DNA from: an uncultured Treponema sp.
GTDB lineage: Bacteria > Spirochaetota > Spirochaetia > Treponematales > Treponemataceae
Reading direction: 5' to 3'
Length of the DNA: 18,039 nucleotides
NCBI GenBank assembly: GCA_937894335.1
Contig: CALCRU010000047.1
Coordinates: 1-18,039 of the forward strand
A program made the position numbers and the translations under genes. The notes under the pieces were generated by a model that was not told the origin of the DNA, did not search any database, and was given only the letters and a program-made list of their open reading frames with translations. Shown one piece after another: positions 5,622 through 12,813 of this stretch. Position 1 is the stretch's first letter, and each line of letters starts with the position of its first letter.

Positions 5622-6482
5622 ATGGTCATCAACCACAACATGTCCGCAATGTATTCCAATCGCGTGCTTGGAAATTCAACACTTTCAATCACAAAAGATA
5701 TGGAAAAACTCTCATCAGGCGAAAAAATCAACCGAGCAGGCGACGACGCTTCAGGACTTGCAGTATCTGAAAAGATGCGCAGCCAGATCCGCGGCTTGAA
5801 TCAGGCTTCACGCAACGCCCAGAATGGAATCAGCTTTATTCAGACAACAGAAGGTTATCTGCAGGAAACTGAAGACATCATTCAGCGCATTCGTGAACTT
5901 GCCGTACAGTCAAGCAACGGTATCTACACCGACGAAGACCGCATGCAGATTCAGGTTGAAGTAAGCTCACTTATTGCTGAAGTAGACCGCATTGCAAGCC
6001 ATGCACAGTTCAACGGTATGAACATGCTTACTGGCCGCTTTGCACAGGCTACAGGCGAGAATGTCCCGACAGCTTCCATGTGGCTCCACATTGGCGCAAA
6101 TATGGATCAGCGCACTCAGGTATTCATCGGCACAATGACAGCAACCGCTCTCGGACTCCGCGAGCAGGGAACTGAAGGCATTATGAGTATCGCGGCTCCG
6201 GACGAGGCCAACCGCGCAATCGGCACACTCGATGAAGCAATCAAAAAGATTAACAAACAGCGTGCAGACCTTGGTGCTTATCAGAACCGTCTTGAGTACA
6301 CCGTCAAGGGACTTGATGTTGCAGCCGAAAACACACAGGCTTCAGAATCAACAATCCGTGACACCAACATGGCAGCTCAGATGGTTGAATTCACCAAGAA
6401 CCAGGTTCTTACACAGGCAGGAACAGCTATGCTGGCCCAGGCAAACAGCCAGTCACAAAATGTCTTGTCATTGTTAAGATAG
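5622..6482 (+). CDS. flaB1: Flagellin FlaB, first copy (periplasmic flagellar filament core)
   Basis: Structural subunit of the core of the spirochaete periplasmic flagellar filament. The product is 286 residues, the usual FlaB length. The N-terminal D0/D1 helix contains MVINHNMSAMYSNR (1-14), SSGEKINRAGDDASGLAVSE and QIRGLNQA; the C-terminal D0 helix carries MAQMVEFTKN-like and ANSQSQNVLSLLR sequence. There is no signal peptide, as expected for type III export. ATG 5622 is chosen because GGAGG (5609-5613) is eight bases upstream; the in-frame ATG at 5550 would add a non-flagellin extension. Arginine codons are mostly CGC/CGT, unlike the AGA/AGG-rich neighbours, which suggests high expression. 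It is driven by the sigma-28 promoter at 5433. The symbol follows the treponemal flaB1-flaB3-fliD order as I recall it; paralogue numbering is uncertain. Confidence 0.93.
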   Translation: MVINHNMSAMYSNRVLGNSTLSITKDMEKLSSGEKINRAGDDASGLAVSEKMRSQIRGLNQASRNAQNGISFIQTTEGYLQETEDIIQRIRELAVQSSNGIYTDEDRMQIQVEVSSLIAEVDRIASHAQFNGMNMLTGRFAQATGENVPTASMWLHIGANMDQRTQVFIGTMTATALGLREQGTEGIMSIAAPDEANRAIGTLDEAIKKINKQRADLGAYQNRLEYTVKGLDVAAENTQASESTIRDTNMAAQMVEFTKNQVLTQAGTAMLAQANSQSQNVLSLLR

Positions 6483-6493
6483 TGGTGTATAAT
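6465..6493 (+). promoter_or_regulatory. sigma-70-type promoter overlapping the 3' end of flagellin 1
   Basis: TTGTCA (6465-6470) and TATAAT (6488-6493) are 17 bases apart and identical to the boxes at 1941-1969. The -35 box lies in the last codons of flaB1, where leucines switch to TTG and TTA. Transcription would start near 6500, within the hairpin region, giving either a short RNA or the flaB2 leader. Confidence 0.6.
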
Positions 6494-6494
6494 A

Positions 6495-6562
6495 GTCAGT
6501 GGACCGCAGGGAATCTTTTAAAAGGCTCCCTGCCCCGCTGACTGCGCGGTTTTTCTTTCTTT
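6495..6562 (+). terminator. terminator after flagellin 1, possibly ending a small RNA
   Basis: GTCAGTGG (6495-6502) can pair with CCGCTGAC (6535-6542, one G-U), enclosing a GCAGGGA/TCCCTGC stem (6506-6512 and 6527-6533). Alternatively CCGC (6535-6538) or ACCGC (6503-6507) can pair with GCGG(T) at 6546-6550, just before TTTTTCTTTCTTT (6550-6562). The two pairings exclude each other. The second is a classic intrinsic terminator; the first would disrupt it. Confidence 0.65.
6500..6562 (+). ncRNA. candidate small RNA of about 60 nt between the flagellins
   Basis: A near-consensus promoter predicts a start near 6500 and a terminator ends near 6562. The RNA would fold into a GCAGGGA/TCCCTGC hairpin with an A/U-rich loop containing CTTTTAAAAG, followed by the terminator stem. 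It belongs to no RNA family I recognise. It could equally be just the flaB1 terminator or an attenuator for flaB2. Confidence 0.35.
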
Positions 6563-6812
6563 AGAAAATCCGTTTTAGCAGAAGCACTTAGTCTGCATTC
6601 AGCGCAGGCTTTGATCTTTGAAAAATAGCTCTTTATGAGTCTGTAACAGTATGGACGGTTGTTCATTCATGTCGTACAAGGAGACAGGAAGGGAGCAACG
6701 GTTCCTGCTGAAAGGGGCTGAACGGAAATCGGGGGCGCAAAAACCGGTTTCTGCCCGTACAGACAGGCATGAGGCATGAAGCCTCTTCGTAGAGAATCAT
6801 GGAGGGCACATT

Positions 6813-7667
6813 ATGGTAATTAACCACAACATGAGTTCAATGTATGCCAACAGAACTCTGGGCGTTTCTAACGACCAACTGATGGGCAGCATTGAAAAGC
6901 TTAGCTCTGGCGAAAAAATCAACAGAGCTGGCGATGACGCTTCAGGACTTGCCGTATCTGAAAAGATGCGCAGTCAGATTCGCGGTCTTAATCAGGCTAA
7001 CAGAAACATTCAGAACGGTGTTTCTTTTATCCAGACCACCGAAGGATATCTGCAGGAAACACAGGACATCCTTCAGCGCATCCGCGAACTTTCAGTTCAG
7101 TCTGCTAACGGTATCTACACTGATGAGGACCGCATGCAGATTCAGGTCGAAGTTTCCCAGCTTGTTGCTGAGGTTGACCGCATTGCAAGCCAGGCACAGT
7201 TCAACGGTATGAACTTGCTCACAGGCTCATTTGCAGCAGATTCAGCAAGCGGACGCATCATGCAGTTCCAGGTTGGAGCAAACATGGACCAGAATGCTCG
7301 TGTTTACATCGGAACAATGACCGCAGAGGCTCTTGGTCTTCGTGGAACACAGGGTACTGATGAACAGATAAGCATTTCATCACCAGACAGCGCGAACATG
7401 GCTATCGGAACGGTTGATCAGGCATTGAAGGCAGTTTCTCGCCAGAGAGCAGACCTGGGTGCTTATCAAAACCGCTTTGAAACCGCTGCCAAGGGAGTTG
7501 CCGTTGCTGCAGAAAACACACAGAACGCTGAATCAGTGATCCGTGACACCAACATGGCTGCAGAAATGGTTGAGTACACAAAGAATTCCGTACTTACCCA
7601 GGCCGGTACTGCAATGCTCGCACAGGCAAACAGCCAGTCACAGAATGTATTGGCTCTGTTGCAGTAG
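6813..7667 (+). CDS. flaB3: Flagellin FlaB, second copy
   Basis: A second periplasmic filament core flagellin, 284 residues, closely similar to the first over the N-terminal helix (SSGEKINRAGDDASGLAVSE, MRSQIRGLNQA) and the C-terminal helix (RDTNMAAEMVEYTKNSVLTQ, ANSQSQNVLALLQ). It diverges mainly in the centre (about residues 138-195). There is no signal peptide. GGAGG at 6801-6805 is six bases before ATG 6813. Arginine codons favour CGC/CGT, like flaB1. It lies behind a long structured leader rather than an obvious sigma-28 promoter, so it may be expressed differently from flaB1 or by readthrough. By position before flaG-fliD it corresponds to treponemal flaB3; the number is inferred from order, not from sequence differences. 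Confidence 0.93.
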   Translation: MVINHNMSSMYANRTLGVSNDQLMGSIEKLSSGEKINRAGDDASGLAVSEKMRSQIRGLNQANRNIQNGVSFIQTTEGYLQETQDILQRIRELSVQSANGIYTDEDRMQIQVEVSQLVAEVDRIASQAQFNGMNLLTGSFAADSASGRIMQFQVGANMDQNARVYIGTMTAEALGLRGTQGTDEQISISSPDSANMAIGTVDQALKAVSRQRADLGAYQNRFETAAKGVAVAAENTQNAESVIRDTNMAAEMVEYTKNSVLTQAGTAMLAQANSQSQNVLALLQ

Positions 7668-7740
7668 AATAAAGTATGTTTTTTGTTTTGAGAGAAATCT
7701 GGATGTCTTCTTTTGAAGCAAAAAAACCAGCATAGAGTGA

Positions 7741-7764
7741 GGAGGGGGTGCGCCCCCCTTCCCC
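7741..7764. other. GC-rich hairpin in front of flaG
   Basis: GGGGG (7744-7748) pairs with CCCCC (7753-7757) around TGCG, with weaker pairing outside. A T run (7772-7776) follows only after about 12 bases, so it is not a classic terminator. It could slow or partly end flaB2 transcription before flaG, or protect the flaB2 3' end. The gap 7668-7790 holds nothing else I recognise. Confidence 0.45.
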
Positions 7765-7790
7765 ATCTCTCTTTTTCAGGAGGAAGGTCC

Positions 7791-8174
7791 ATGAATGCAG
7801 TGAGTATGATTGGACAGACAGTGGCAATGGATGGCCGCGCTTATTATTCAGCACAAGTTTTGCCTTCAGGAAGAGGCAGGACGGAAGCAGTTCAGGACGG
7901 ACTGTTTCCCGATAGTTCTTCCGAAGTGGCACAAAGCATTGCCCAAAGACTGTCCGAAACAAAGGCAAATGTTCAGGAGCTCCAGAAGCTTTCTGACATG
8001 GTAATGGGACATAAGCTGCAGTTTAATGTTAACGAACAGCTTGGTCGAGTAGTCGTAAAAGTTATCGATTCGTCCACTAATGAAATCATTAGGGAAATTC
8101 CTTCAGAGGATGTGCAGAAACTGCAAATTCGCATGAAGCAGGCAATCGGTGTACTTTTTGACGAGACAATCTGA
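7791..8174 (+). CDS. flaG: FlaG family flagellar protein
   Basis: FlaG proteins are small and sit between flagellin and fliD in many bacteria; in Pseudomonas and others loss changes filament length, but the mechanism is unclear. The product is 127 residues. The C-terminal part (about 60-125) is the FlaG domain: a helix, then LQFNVNEQLGRVVVKVIDSSTNEIIREIPSEDV and a final helix. The first 55 residues are low-complexity and variable, as usual. ATG 7791 is chosen because AGGAGGAAGG (7778-7787) precedes it and upstream in-frame sequence is non-homologous. It is followed by a terminator-like hairpin and then fliD. Confidence 0.88.
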   Translation: MNAVSMIGQTVAMDGRAYYSAQVLPSGRGRTEAVQDGLFPDSSSEVAQSIAQRLSETKANVQELQKLSDMVMGHKLQFNVNEQLGRVVVKVIDSSTNEIIREIPSEDVQKLQIRMKQAIGVLFDETI

Positions 8175-8177
8175 CGG

Positions 8178-8213
8178 CAAATACGCTGTTACAAGGCGGC
8201 GTATTTGTTGTTT
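8178..8213 (+). terminator. terminator-like hairpin between flaG and fliD
   Basis: CAAATACGC (8178-8186) pairs perfectly with GCGTATTTG (8199-8207), followed by TTGTTT (8208-8213). It lies four bases after the flaG stop. The T-tract is interrupted, so termination may be partial. Confidence 0.65.
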
Positions 8214-8252
8214 AAAAAAGTGAAACATCTCAACTAAAAGGACTGGTACAAG

Positions 8253-10340
8253 ATGGCAAGCAGCAGCGGAATAAGCATACCTGGCGTCACAAGCAAGTAC
8301 GGAACCGATGAACTTGTCGAGTCCCTTATGGAGGTGGAACGCATTCCACTTAAAAGGGAACAGGAAACTCTTGAAACCTACAAGACTCAGCAGTCCGCAT
8401 GGCAGGATGTAAACCGCAAAATGTCATCCCTAAGGGACAGCGTAAAATCCCTTTACTCTTTTGAAAATCCCTTTAACTCAAAACTAACCACATCTTCAGA
8501 CGAAAGTGCAATTACGGCGGACGCAAACAGAGATGCAGACTTTGGCACCATAAAAATTGATGTAGTGCATCCAGCTACTGCAGACCGTTTTATGAGCGGA
8601 AAAATAGACAACGACACCGAAGTAGCAGAAGGTCGTTACACTTTTTCTGTAGGCGAAAAGACAGTTGACTTTAACTGGAAGGGAGGAAAACTCTCTGACT
8701 TTGTAACAGCCCTTAACAAGAGGGGTGGCAATACTGTAAAGGCAAGCCTTATAGGAATCTCCTCCAAGAAAAAAGCTCTCGTAATAGAAAGCCTTGTTCC
8801 CGGCGAAGAAAATAGGCTTGTGTTTAAAAACGATGCCCTCACATTTGCAAAAGACATAGGAATGATTGCAGATGTTCCTGCCGACACCACAGACTTTTCT
8901 GATTCAGTTTCTTCATATAAAACTCCGGCTACAAAAGACTTGCGCACTCAGCAGGGAATGCCGTCAATTTCTAAAAACGGAGTTACTATTTCTCAGGGTA
9001 CAATCACTGTGCCTCCCCGCGGCGGAATAGAAATCCCCATACCAGAAGAAATTCGCGGAGACTCTAGCCAGCAGATTGTCTTTACATTTACCCAGACAGA
9101 CACTCAGGACATAACAGAAGAACTTAACGCAGGAGCTAACGGTCCAAAACTTCCCGATGCAGGCGGAATCTTTTTTGGTGGCATTTCAGTTTCTAACAAC
9201 CAAAGCGACACTACCCTTTCGGTGCCCTCATCTTCCCAGCAGAGAACAAGGGAACTAAAGCCTATTTCTGACGACAGAATGCTTTTTGTAAAGACTACAG
9301 ACGGCATGGAAATTCCTGTAGACCTAGAAGAATACGAGGCTGACTCTGAAACCGGCGAAACAAAAATTACCCTAAACCTTAGCGACTACAACGGGGCACA
9401 GAGCATTGTGGTTCGTAACAGCAATACAGCAAAGACGCTTTCTCTTTCTGTTCCTCAGGCAACCAACGATGCAAACGCTCTAGGTTACGCTCCCCTTAAC
9501 GCAATTTCTACGGCACAGGATGCAGAATTCCGCTACGAAGGCATTACCCTTTACAGAAGTACCAACGACATAGACGATGTAATTCCCAATGTTACCCTAC
9601 ACCTTCATGACGCTACTGAAAAAACCGCAACCATAAAAATTGAGCCAGACAAGGAAAGTGCAAAGGAAGCCCTTATTACTTTTGTTGGTCAGTACAATCA
9701 GTTGGTGGCAGAAATAAATATTCTTACCCAGACAAAGACCGACATCATTAACGAGTTGGAATATCTTTCAGACGACGAGGTGGAAAAGGCAAACGACCGC
9801 CTTGGCATGTTCCAGGGAGAAATGTCCCTTACCAGCGGAAAAAATTCCCTGCAGAGGATTGTTACAGGAAACTACCGCTATTCAGAAGATGCAACCGTTA
9901 CCATGCTTAGCCAAATAGGAATTTCTTCAAACGCAAGCGGAGGCTCCTCAGGCTACAACGCATCCCAACTTAGGGGATATTTGGAAATAAACGAAAAGAC
10001 GCTAGACTCATTCCTAGAAAACAACCTTACCCAAATAAAGGATTTGTTCGGCTACGATTCTGACGGCGACCTTATCATAGACAACGGCATAGGCTACCTT
10101 TTGGACAAGCAGCTTACGGCATGGGTTCAGACTGGTGGCATAATAGCCACAAAGCTGTCTTCGCTTAACACCCGAATAGAAAGCTCAAACAAAAAAATAT
10201 CTCAGTTGGAAACACAGCTTGAAGAAAAGGAAGCGGACTTAAAGAGCAAGTACGCAACCATGGAAAGTACTCTGAACAGCCTTGAAAGCCAGCAGACTTC
10301 CATTTCAAACTGGGCAAATTCCAGTAACAGTAACAGATAG
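8253..10340 (+). CDS. fliD: Flagellar filament cap protein FliD (hook-associated protein 2)
   Basis: Forms the cap at the filament tip that directs folding and insertion of exported flagellin; in spirochaetes it works in the periplasm. The product is 695 residues, longer than enteric FliD (about 470) but in the range of treponemal FliD. The conserved N terminus (ISIPGVTSKYGTDELVESLM, about residues 6-25) and the following coiled coil (30-65) match FliD_N. The C-terminal part contains TMLSQIGISSN and LEINEKTLDSFL (about 550-590), typical of FliD_C, and ends in a long coiled coil (about 630-690). The middle, about 180-440, is a variable insertion. AAAGGA (8237-8242) serves ATG 8253. The next gene's ribosome site overlaps its stop codon, so at least those two are co-transcribed. 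Confidence 0.93.
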   Translation: MASSSGISIPGVTSKYGTDELVESLMEVERIPLKREQETLETYKTQQSAWQDVNRKMSSLRDSVKSLYSFENPFNSKLTTSSDESAITADANRDADFGTIKIDVVHPATADRFMSGKIDNDTEVAEGRYTFSVGEKTVDFNWKGGKLSDFVTALNKRGGNTVKASLIGISSKKKALVIESLVPGEENRLVFKNDALTFAKDIGMIADVPADTTDFSDSVSSYKTPATKDLRTQQGMPSISKNGVTISQGTITVPPRGGIEIPIPEEIRGDSSQQIVFTFTQTDTQDITEELNAGANGPKLPDAGGIFFGGISVSNNQSDTTLSVPSSSQQRTRELKPISDDRMLFVKTTDGMEIPVDLEEYEADSETGETKITLNLSDYNGAQSIVVRNSNTAKTLSLSVPQATNDANALGYAPLNAISTAQDAEFRYEGITLYRSTNDIDDVIPNVTLHLHDATEKTATIKIEPDKESAKEALITFVGQYNQLVAEINILTQTKTDIINELEYLSDDEVEKANDRLGMFQGEMSLTSGKNSLQRIVTGNYRYSEDATVTMLSQIGISSNASGGSSGYNASQLRGYLEINEKTLDSFLENNLTQIKDLFGYDSDGDLIIDNGIGYLLDKQLTAWVQTGGIIATKLSSLNTRIESSNKKISQLETQLEEKEADLKSKYATMESTLNSLESQQTSISNWANSSNSNR

Positions 10341-10351
10341 GAGGCAGGCAT

Positions 10352-10948
10352 ATGAAGCTGATTGTAAACGGCAACGACATAGACATTACTCTTGAAAACG
10401 AGCGCACCGTAGGCGAAGTACTTAAGGCATTTGAGGAAGAGGCGGCAAAAAACGAAGCCACTACAGTAAGCATTTCCATTGACGGAAAAAACATTTCTGC
10501 ACAGGAATTTGACGAAGCCATAATGCAGCCCCTTAAGGAAGACACGCTTATTGAACTTTCAGTGGTAAGCAAGGCAGACATAAGGGCAGCCTTTTCTGCA
10601 TCAAAAGAAAAATTTGCAGAACTTTCCGAATCCCTTAAAAATGTAAGTGTACTTCTTCAGAGCGGCAAAGACGGAGAGGCAAACGCAACCATAGCAGTTC
10701 TTGCAGGAGAAATTGACCGCTTCTGCCACACAGCCACACTAGGAGCCCTCTTTCCCGAAGAATTCCAAAAGCTTCTTGTAAACGGCATGGATGTAGGTTC
10801 CTTCTTTGAAGAATTTGCCCCAGTACTTAAGGACTTTGAGGACGCTCTTTCTGCAAAGGACACCGTTACCATAGGCGACCTTGCGGAATACGAAATAAGT
10901 CCTAGGCTTAGGAACATTGCAGATGCAATTGAAGTACTGCTAAAATAA
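10352..10948 (+). CDS. Uncharacterised protein encoded between fliD and the PilZ gene
   Basis: No family is recognised. The 198-residue acidic protein has no signal peptide or membrane segment. Residues 1-72 read as alternating short strands and a helix (MKLIVNGNDIDI, a helix at 20-34, TVSISIDGKNI, DTLIELSVV), a pattern that could be a ubiquitin-like beta-grasp fold. The rest (75-198) looks wholly helical, with LSESLKNVSVLLQSGKDGEA recalling type III export chaperones. AGGAGG (10339-10344) overlaps the fliD stop, so it is tightly coupled to fliD. The slot after fliD is usually held by the FliS chaperone, and a chaperone role is a reasonable guess, but FliS similarity is not visible. Confidence 0.7.
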   Translation: MKLIVNGNDIDITLENERTVGEVLKAFEEEAAKNEATTVSISIDGKNISAQEFDEAIMQPLKEDTLIELSVVSKADIRAAFSASKEKFAELSESLKNVSVLLQSGKDGEANATIAVLAGEIDRFCHTATLGALFPEEFQKLLVNGMDVGSFFEEFAPVLKDFEDALSAKDTVTIGDLAEYEISPRLRNIADAIEVLLK

Positions 10949-10966
10949 AAAGATGAGGGAATGCCA

Positions 10967-12055
10967 ATGCAGAGCACAGGAATGCTTATTGAAAACAGAT
11001 CAAATCCCTACATTTTCCTTGTACTGGGCATACTGATTACGGTTGCCGCAGTTCTGGTACTGGTAAGGATTTTTTTTAACATCATAAAAAAACAGCATTC
11101 TTCCGCTGAATGGATTGAAGCCCAAAAGAAACTTCCCACAAAAAAGAAAAATGTTGACGCTGTTGCCACAAGCGCACGCCTTACCGAACTGGAAAAGAAA
11201 GTGCTCTTTGACATGTGCAGGAAATTTGAAGCGCCCAACATTGAATACCTTATAAGGGATGATGAGGAAATTAACACTCTCTGCAAGGACTACTATGCCC
11301 TACTTGCCACAGGAAACGCACCTTGGGACGAACAGTATGCCCTTTTTACACTGCGCTTCAAACTGCAAAAAATGCACGATGGGGCTACAATAATTCATTC
11401 CACTCAGCAGGTTAAGGAAGGACAGGTTTTCTTTTATCTTATTCCCGACAAGACTCGCAAATATCCCCTTACAGTTGTAAGTCAGGACAACAATGGACTT
11501 TATATTTCACTTCCCGACCAACTGCTAGAATCTGATCAAAAGCCAAAAGAACTTTCCAAGATGAACCTTACCTTTACGGGTACCAGCGGAATCATGTATC
11601 AGTTTGACACCAGAGCAGTGCGCTACCAGTCGGCAAAAGACGGAAAGACCATTCTTCTTGTTTCCCATGCACCCACACTTACCTCCTTCCAAAAGAGGCA
11701 GACAAAGCGCATGATTTACAGCGCCCCATGCACCTTTAGCGCAGCAAAAGACAGCGGACAAAAGGACAAGAAGGGAAACATCATATTTGAAATAAAAGAA
11801 AAAAAGTACGAAGGAAAGATGCAGGACATTTCTGCAGGAGGATGCTGCCTCCTTATAGGAATGCCAATCGTAAGCAGGCAGTACATGAAAATTACCTTCC
11901 CCCTTGACGGTGAAGACAAGACGGTAATAGGCTTTATTGTAAACTCAAGGCAGTCAAAGGAAGACGGTGGCTACATTCTGCATGTCCAGTTTATCAACCC
12001 GGGACTCAAACTTATGACACAAATCTATGCGGATGTCTACGGTTACAGACAGTAA
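10967..12055 (+). CDS. Membrane-anchored PilZ-domain protein (probable c-di-GMP receptor)
   Basis: PilZ domains bind cyclic di-GMP; flagellar YcgR-type members brake or steer the motor. The 362-residue product has one transmembrane helix at about 16-37, then a basic, charged linker. A YcgR-N-like domain follows (about 140-235, QVKEGQVFFYLIP through the TRAVRYQ stretch), then a C-terminal PilZ domain (about 243-360). Both c-di-GMP motifs are intact: RQTKR (RxxxR, 244-248) and DISAGG ([D/N]xSxxG, 287-292). A charged insertion (about 260-280) separates them. The start is ATG 10967 because GAGG (10955-10958) is eight bases away; ATG 10961 would be too close. It lies 18 bases after the unknown gene and is probably in the fliD operon. 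This domain order resembles spirochaete motility regulators such as PlzA, but orthology is not established. Confidence 0.82.
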   Translation: MQSTGMLIENRSNPYIFLVLGILITVAAVLVLVRIFFNIIKKQHSSAEWIEAQKKLPTKKKNVDAVATSARLTELEKKVLFDMCRKFEAPNIEYLIRDDEEINTLCKDYYALLATGNAPWDEQYALFTLRFKLQKMHDGATIIHSTQQVKEGQVFFYLIPDKTRKYPLTVVSQDNNGLYISLPDQLLESDQKPKELSKMNLTFTGTSGIMYQFDTRAVRYQSAKDGKTILLVSHAPTLTSFQKRQTKRMIYSAPCTFSAAKDSGQKDKKGNIIFEIKEKKYEGKMQDISAGGCCLLIGMPIVSRQYMKITFPLDGEDKTVIGFIVNSRQSKEDGGYILHVQFINPGLKLMTQIYADVYGYRQ

Positions 12056-12061
12056 CGGCCC

Positions 12062-12090
12062 TTGCAACAAACTAATTTTTAAGGTACAAT
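12062..12090 (+). promoter_or_regulatory. sigma-70-type promoter giving a near-leaderless transcript
   Basis: TTGCAA (12062-12067) and TACAAT (12085-12090) are 17 bases apart. The expected start, about 12097, coincides with the ATG at 12098 of the 87-residue protein, so the transcript for this gene and tsaE-tsaB may be leaderless. Confidence 0.7.
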
Positions 12091-12097
12091 AAACAAT

Positions 12098-12361
12098 ATG
12101 ACTGTTTTGGGAATTGAGCAGATAAAAAAGGACGATGGCCATATTTTTTACCGTCAGAAGTATTCCGGTGTGGCAACAATAGAAGTAGTCTCTAAAAACA
12201 TTTCATTTCCAATTACCTTTATCATAGACATGAATCCGCTTGGAATAAAAACAATAGAAATAGGAATTCTTCCTCAGGATGTTCCCTATCCAGTAGTGCC
12301 ACTAAAAAAAGCCCTTAGAGATTATGTAGACAGTCTTTCCGAGCAAGGAAAACTTCCGTAA
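12098..12361 (+). CDS. Small conserved-looking protein of unknown function upstream of tsaE
   Basis: I do not recognise a family. The 87-residue product has no signal peptide or transmembrane segment. It looks mostly beta-stranded in residues 1-58 (a strand pattern around YSGVATIEV, SFPITFIIDM and KTIEIGI), with a C-terminal helix (PLKKALRDYVDSL). There is no ribosome site at normal distance (AAGG at 12081-12084 is too far), and the promoter places transcription start at its ATG. Its stop overlaps the tsaE start by one base (TAATG), so it is translated and transcribed with tsaE-tsaB. That coupling argues that it is real. Confidence 0.65.
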   Translation: MTVLGIEQIKKDDGHIFYRQKYSGVATIEVVSKNISFPITFIIDMNPLGIKTIEIGILPQDVPYPVVPLKKALRDYVDSLSEQGKLP

Positions 12362-12813
12362 TGGATTCCCCCCTTACCCTTCAGTTCACCACAAAAAGCG
12401 CAGAAGAAACAATCAGCCTTGGAAAAAAAATCGGCTCGCTATTAAAGCCCGGTGACATTATTGCCATGACGGGAACTCTTGCCGCAGGAAAAACCACAAT
12501 CACAAAAGGAATAGCTCTGGCTTTGGGCGTAACAGAAACAATTACAAGTCCCACATTCTGCCTCATAAGCGAGTACGAAGGAAAAATGCCCCTCTACCAC
12601 ATGGATGTTTACAGGCTTGACGGAGCAGAAGACTTTGCAAACCTTGGCGCGGACGACATGCTCTACGGAAGCGGAGTCTGCATCATAGAATGGAGCGAAA
12701 AAATTCAGGAAGAAATTCCATCCAAATCAATTTTTCTTGACATTCAGACAAAAAACGAAAATGAGCGCCTTATTACCATAAAGAATTGGCGCTACGGAGA
12801 AATAAAGCAATGA
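12361..12813 (+). CDS. tsaE: tRNA threonylcarbamoyladenosine biosynthesis ATPase TsaE
   Basis: P-loop ATPase that works with TsaB and TsaD to make the N6-threonylcarbamoyl modification at A37 of ANN-decoding tRNAs. The product is 150 residues, the family size. The Walker A motif GTLAAGKT is at 38-45 (the family usually has GxLGAGKT; here the first G of GAG is A). SPTF at 63-66, HMDVYRL at 80-86 and IEWSEK at 109-114 are the other TsaE signatures. ATG 12361 overlaps the preceding stop by one base, and its own stop overlaps the tsaB start as ATGA, giving a tight translationally coupled unit. Confidence 0.92.
   Translation: MDSPLTLQFTTKSAEETISLGKKIGSLLKPGDIIAMTGTLAAGKTTITKGIALALGVTETITSPTFCLISEYEGKMPLYHMDVYRLDGAEDFANLGADDMLYGSGVCIIEWSEKIQEEIPSKSIFLDIQTKNENERLITIKNWRYGEIKQ

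Larger units (their letters stand above)
6483..6812 (+). other. intergenic region between flagellins: hairpin terminator and long flaB2 leader
   Basis: No protein gene is visible. The first 80 bases hold a promoter and a GC-rich hairpin set ending in a T-tract (6495-6562). The rest is a probable flaB2 leader with three hairpins: CAGGAA/TTCCTG (6685-6707), GAAATCGG/CCGGTTTC (6725-6751, one G-U pair) and GAGGC/GCCTC (6771-6785). ANGGA motifs start at 6651, 6678, 6690, 6722 and 6799, the last overlapping the ribosome site GGAGG at 6801-6805. No sigma-28 promoter was found. Weak sigma-70-like candidates are TTGATC (6611-6616) with TATGAG (6634-6639) and TTGAAA (6618-6623) with TGTAAC (6642-6647). 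Confidence 0.6.

Noticed and set aside
6483..6812. A protein gene between the two flagellins
   Set aside because: No open frame with a ribosome site and sensible composition was seen; the region is explained by a terminator and a structured leader.
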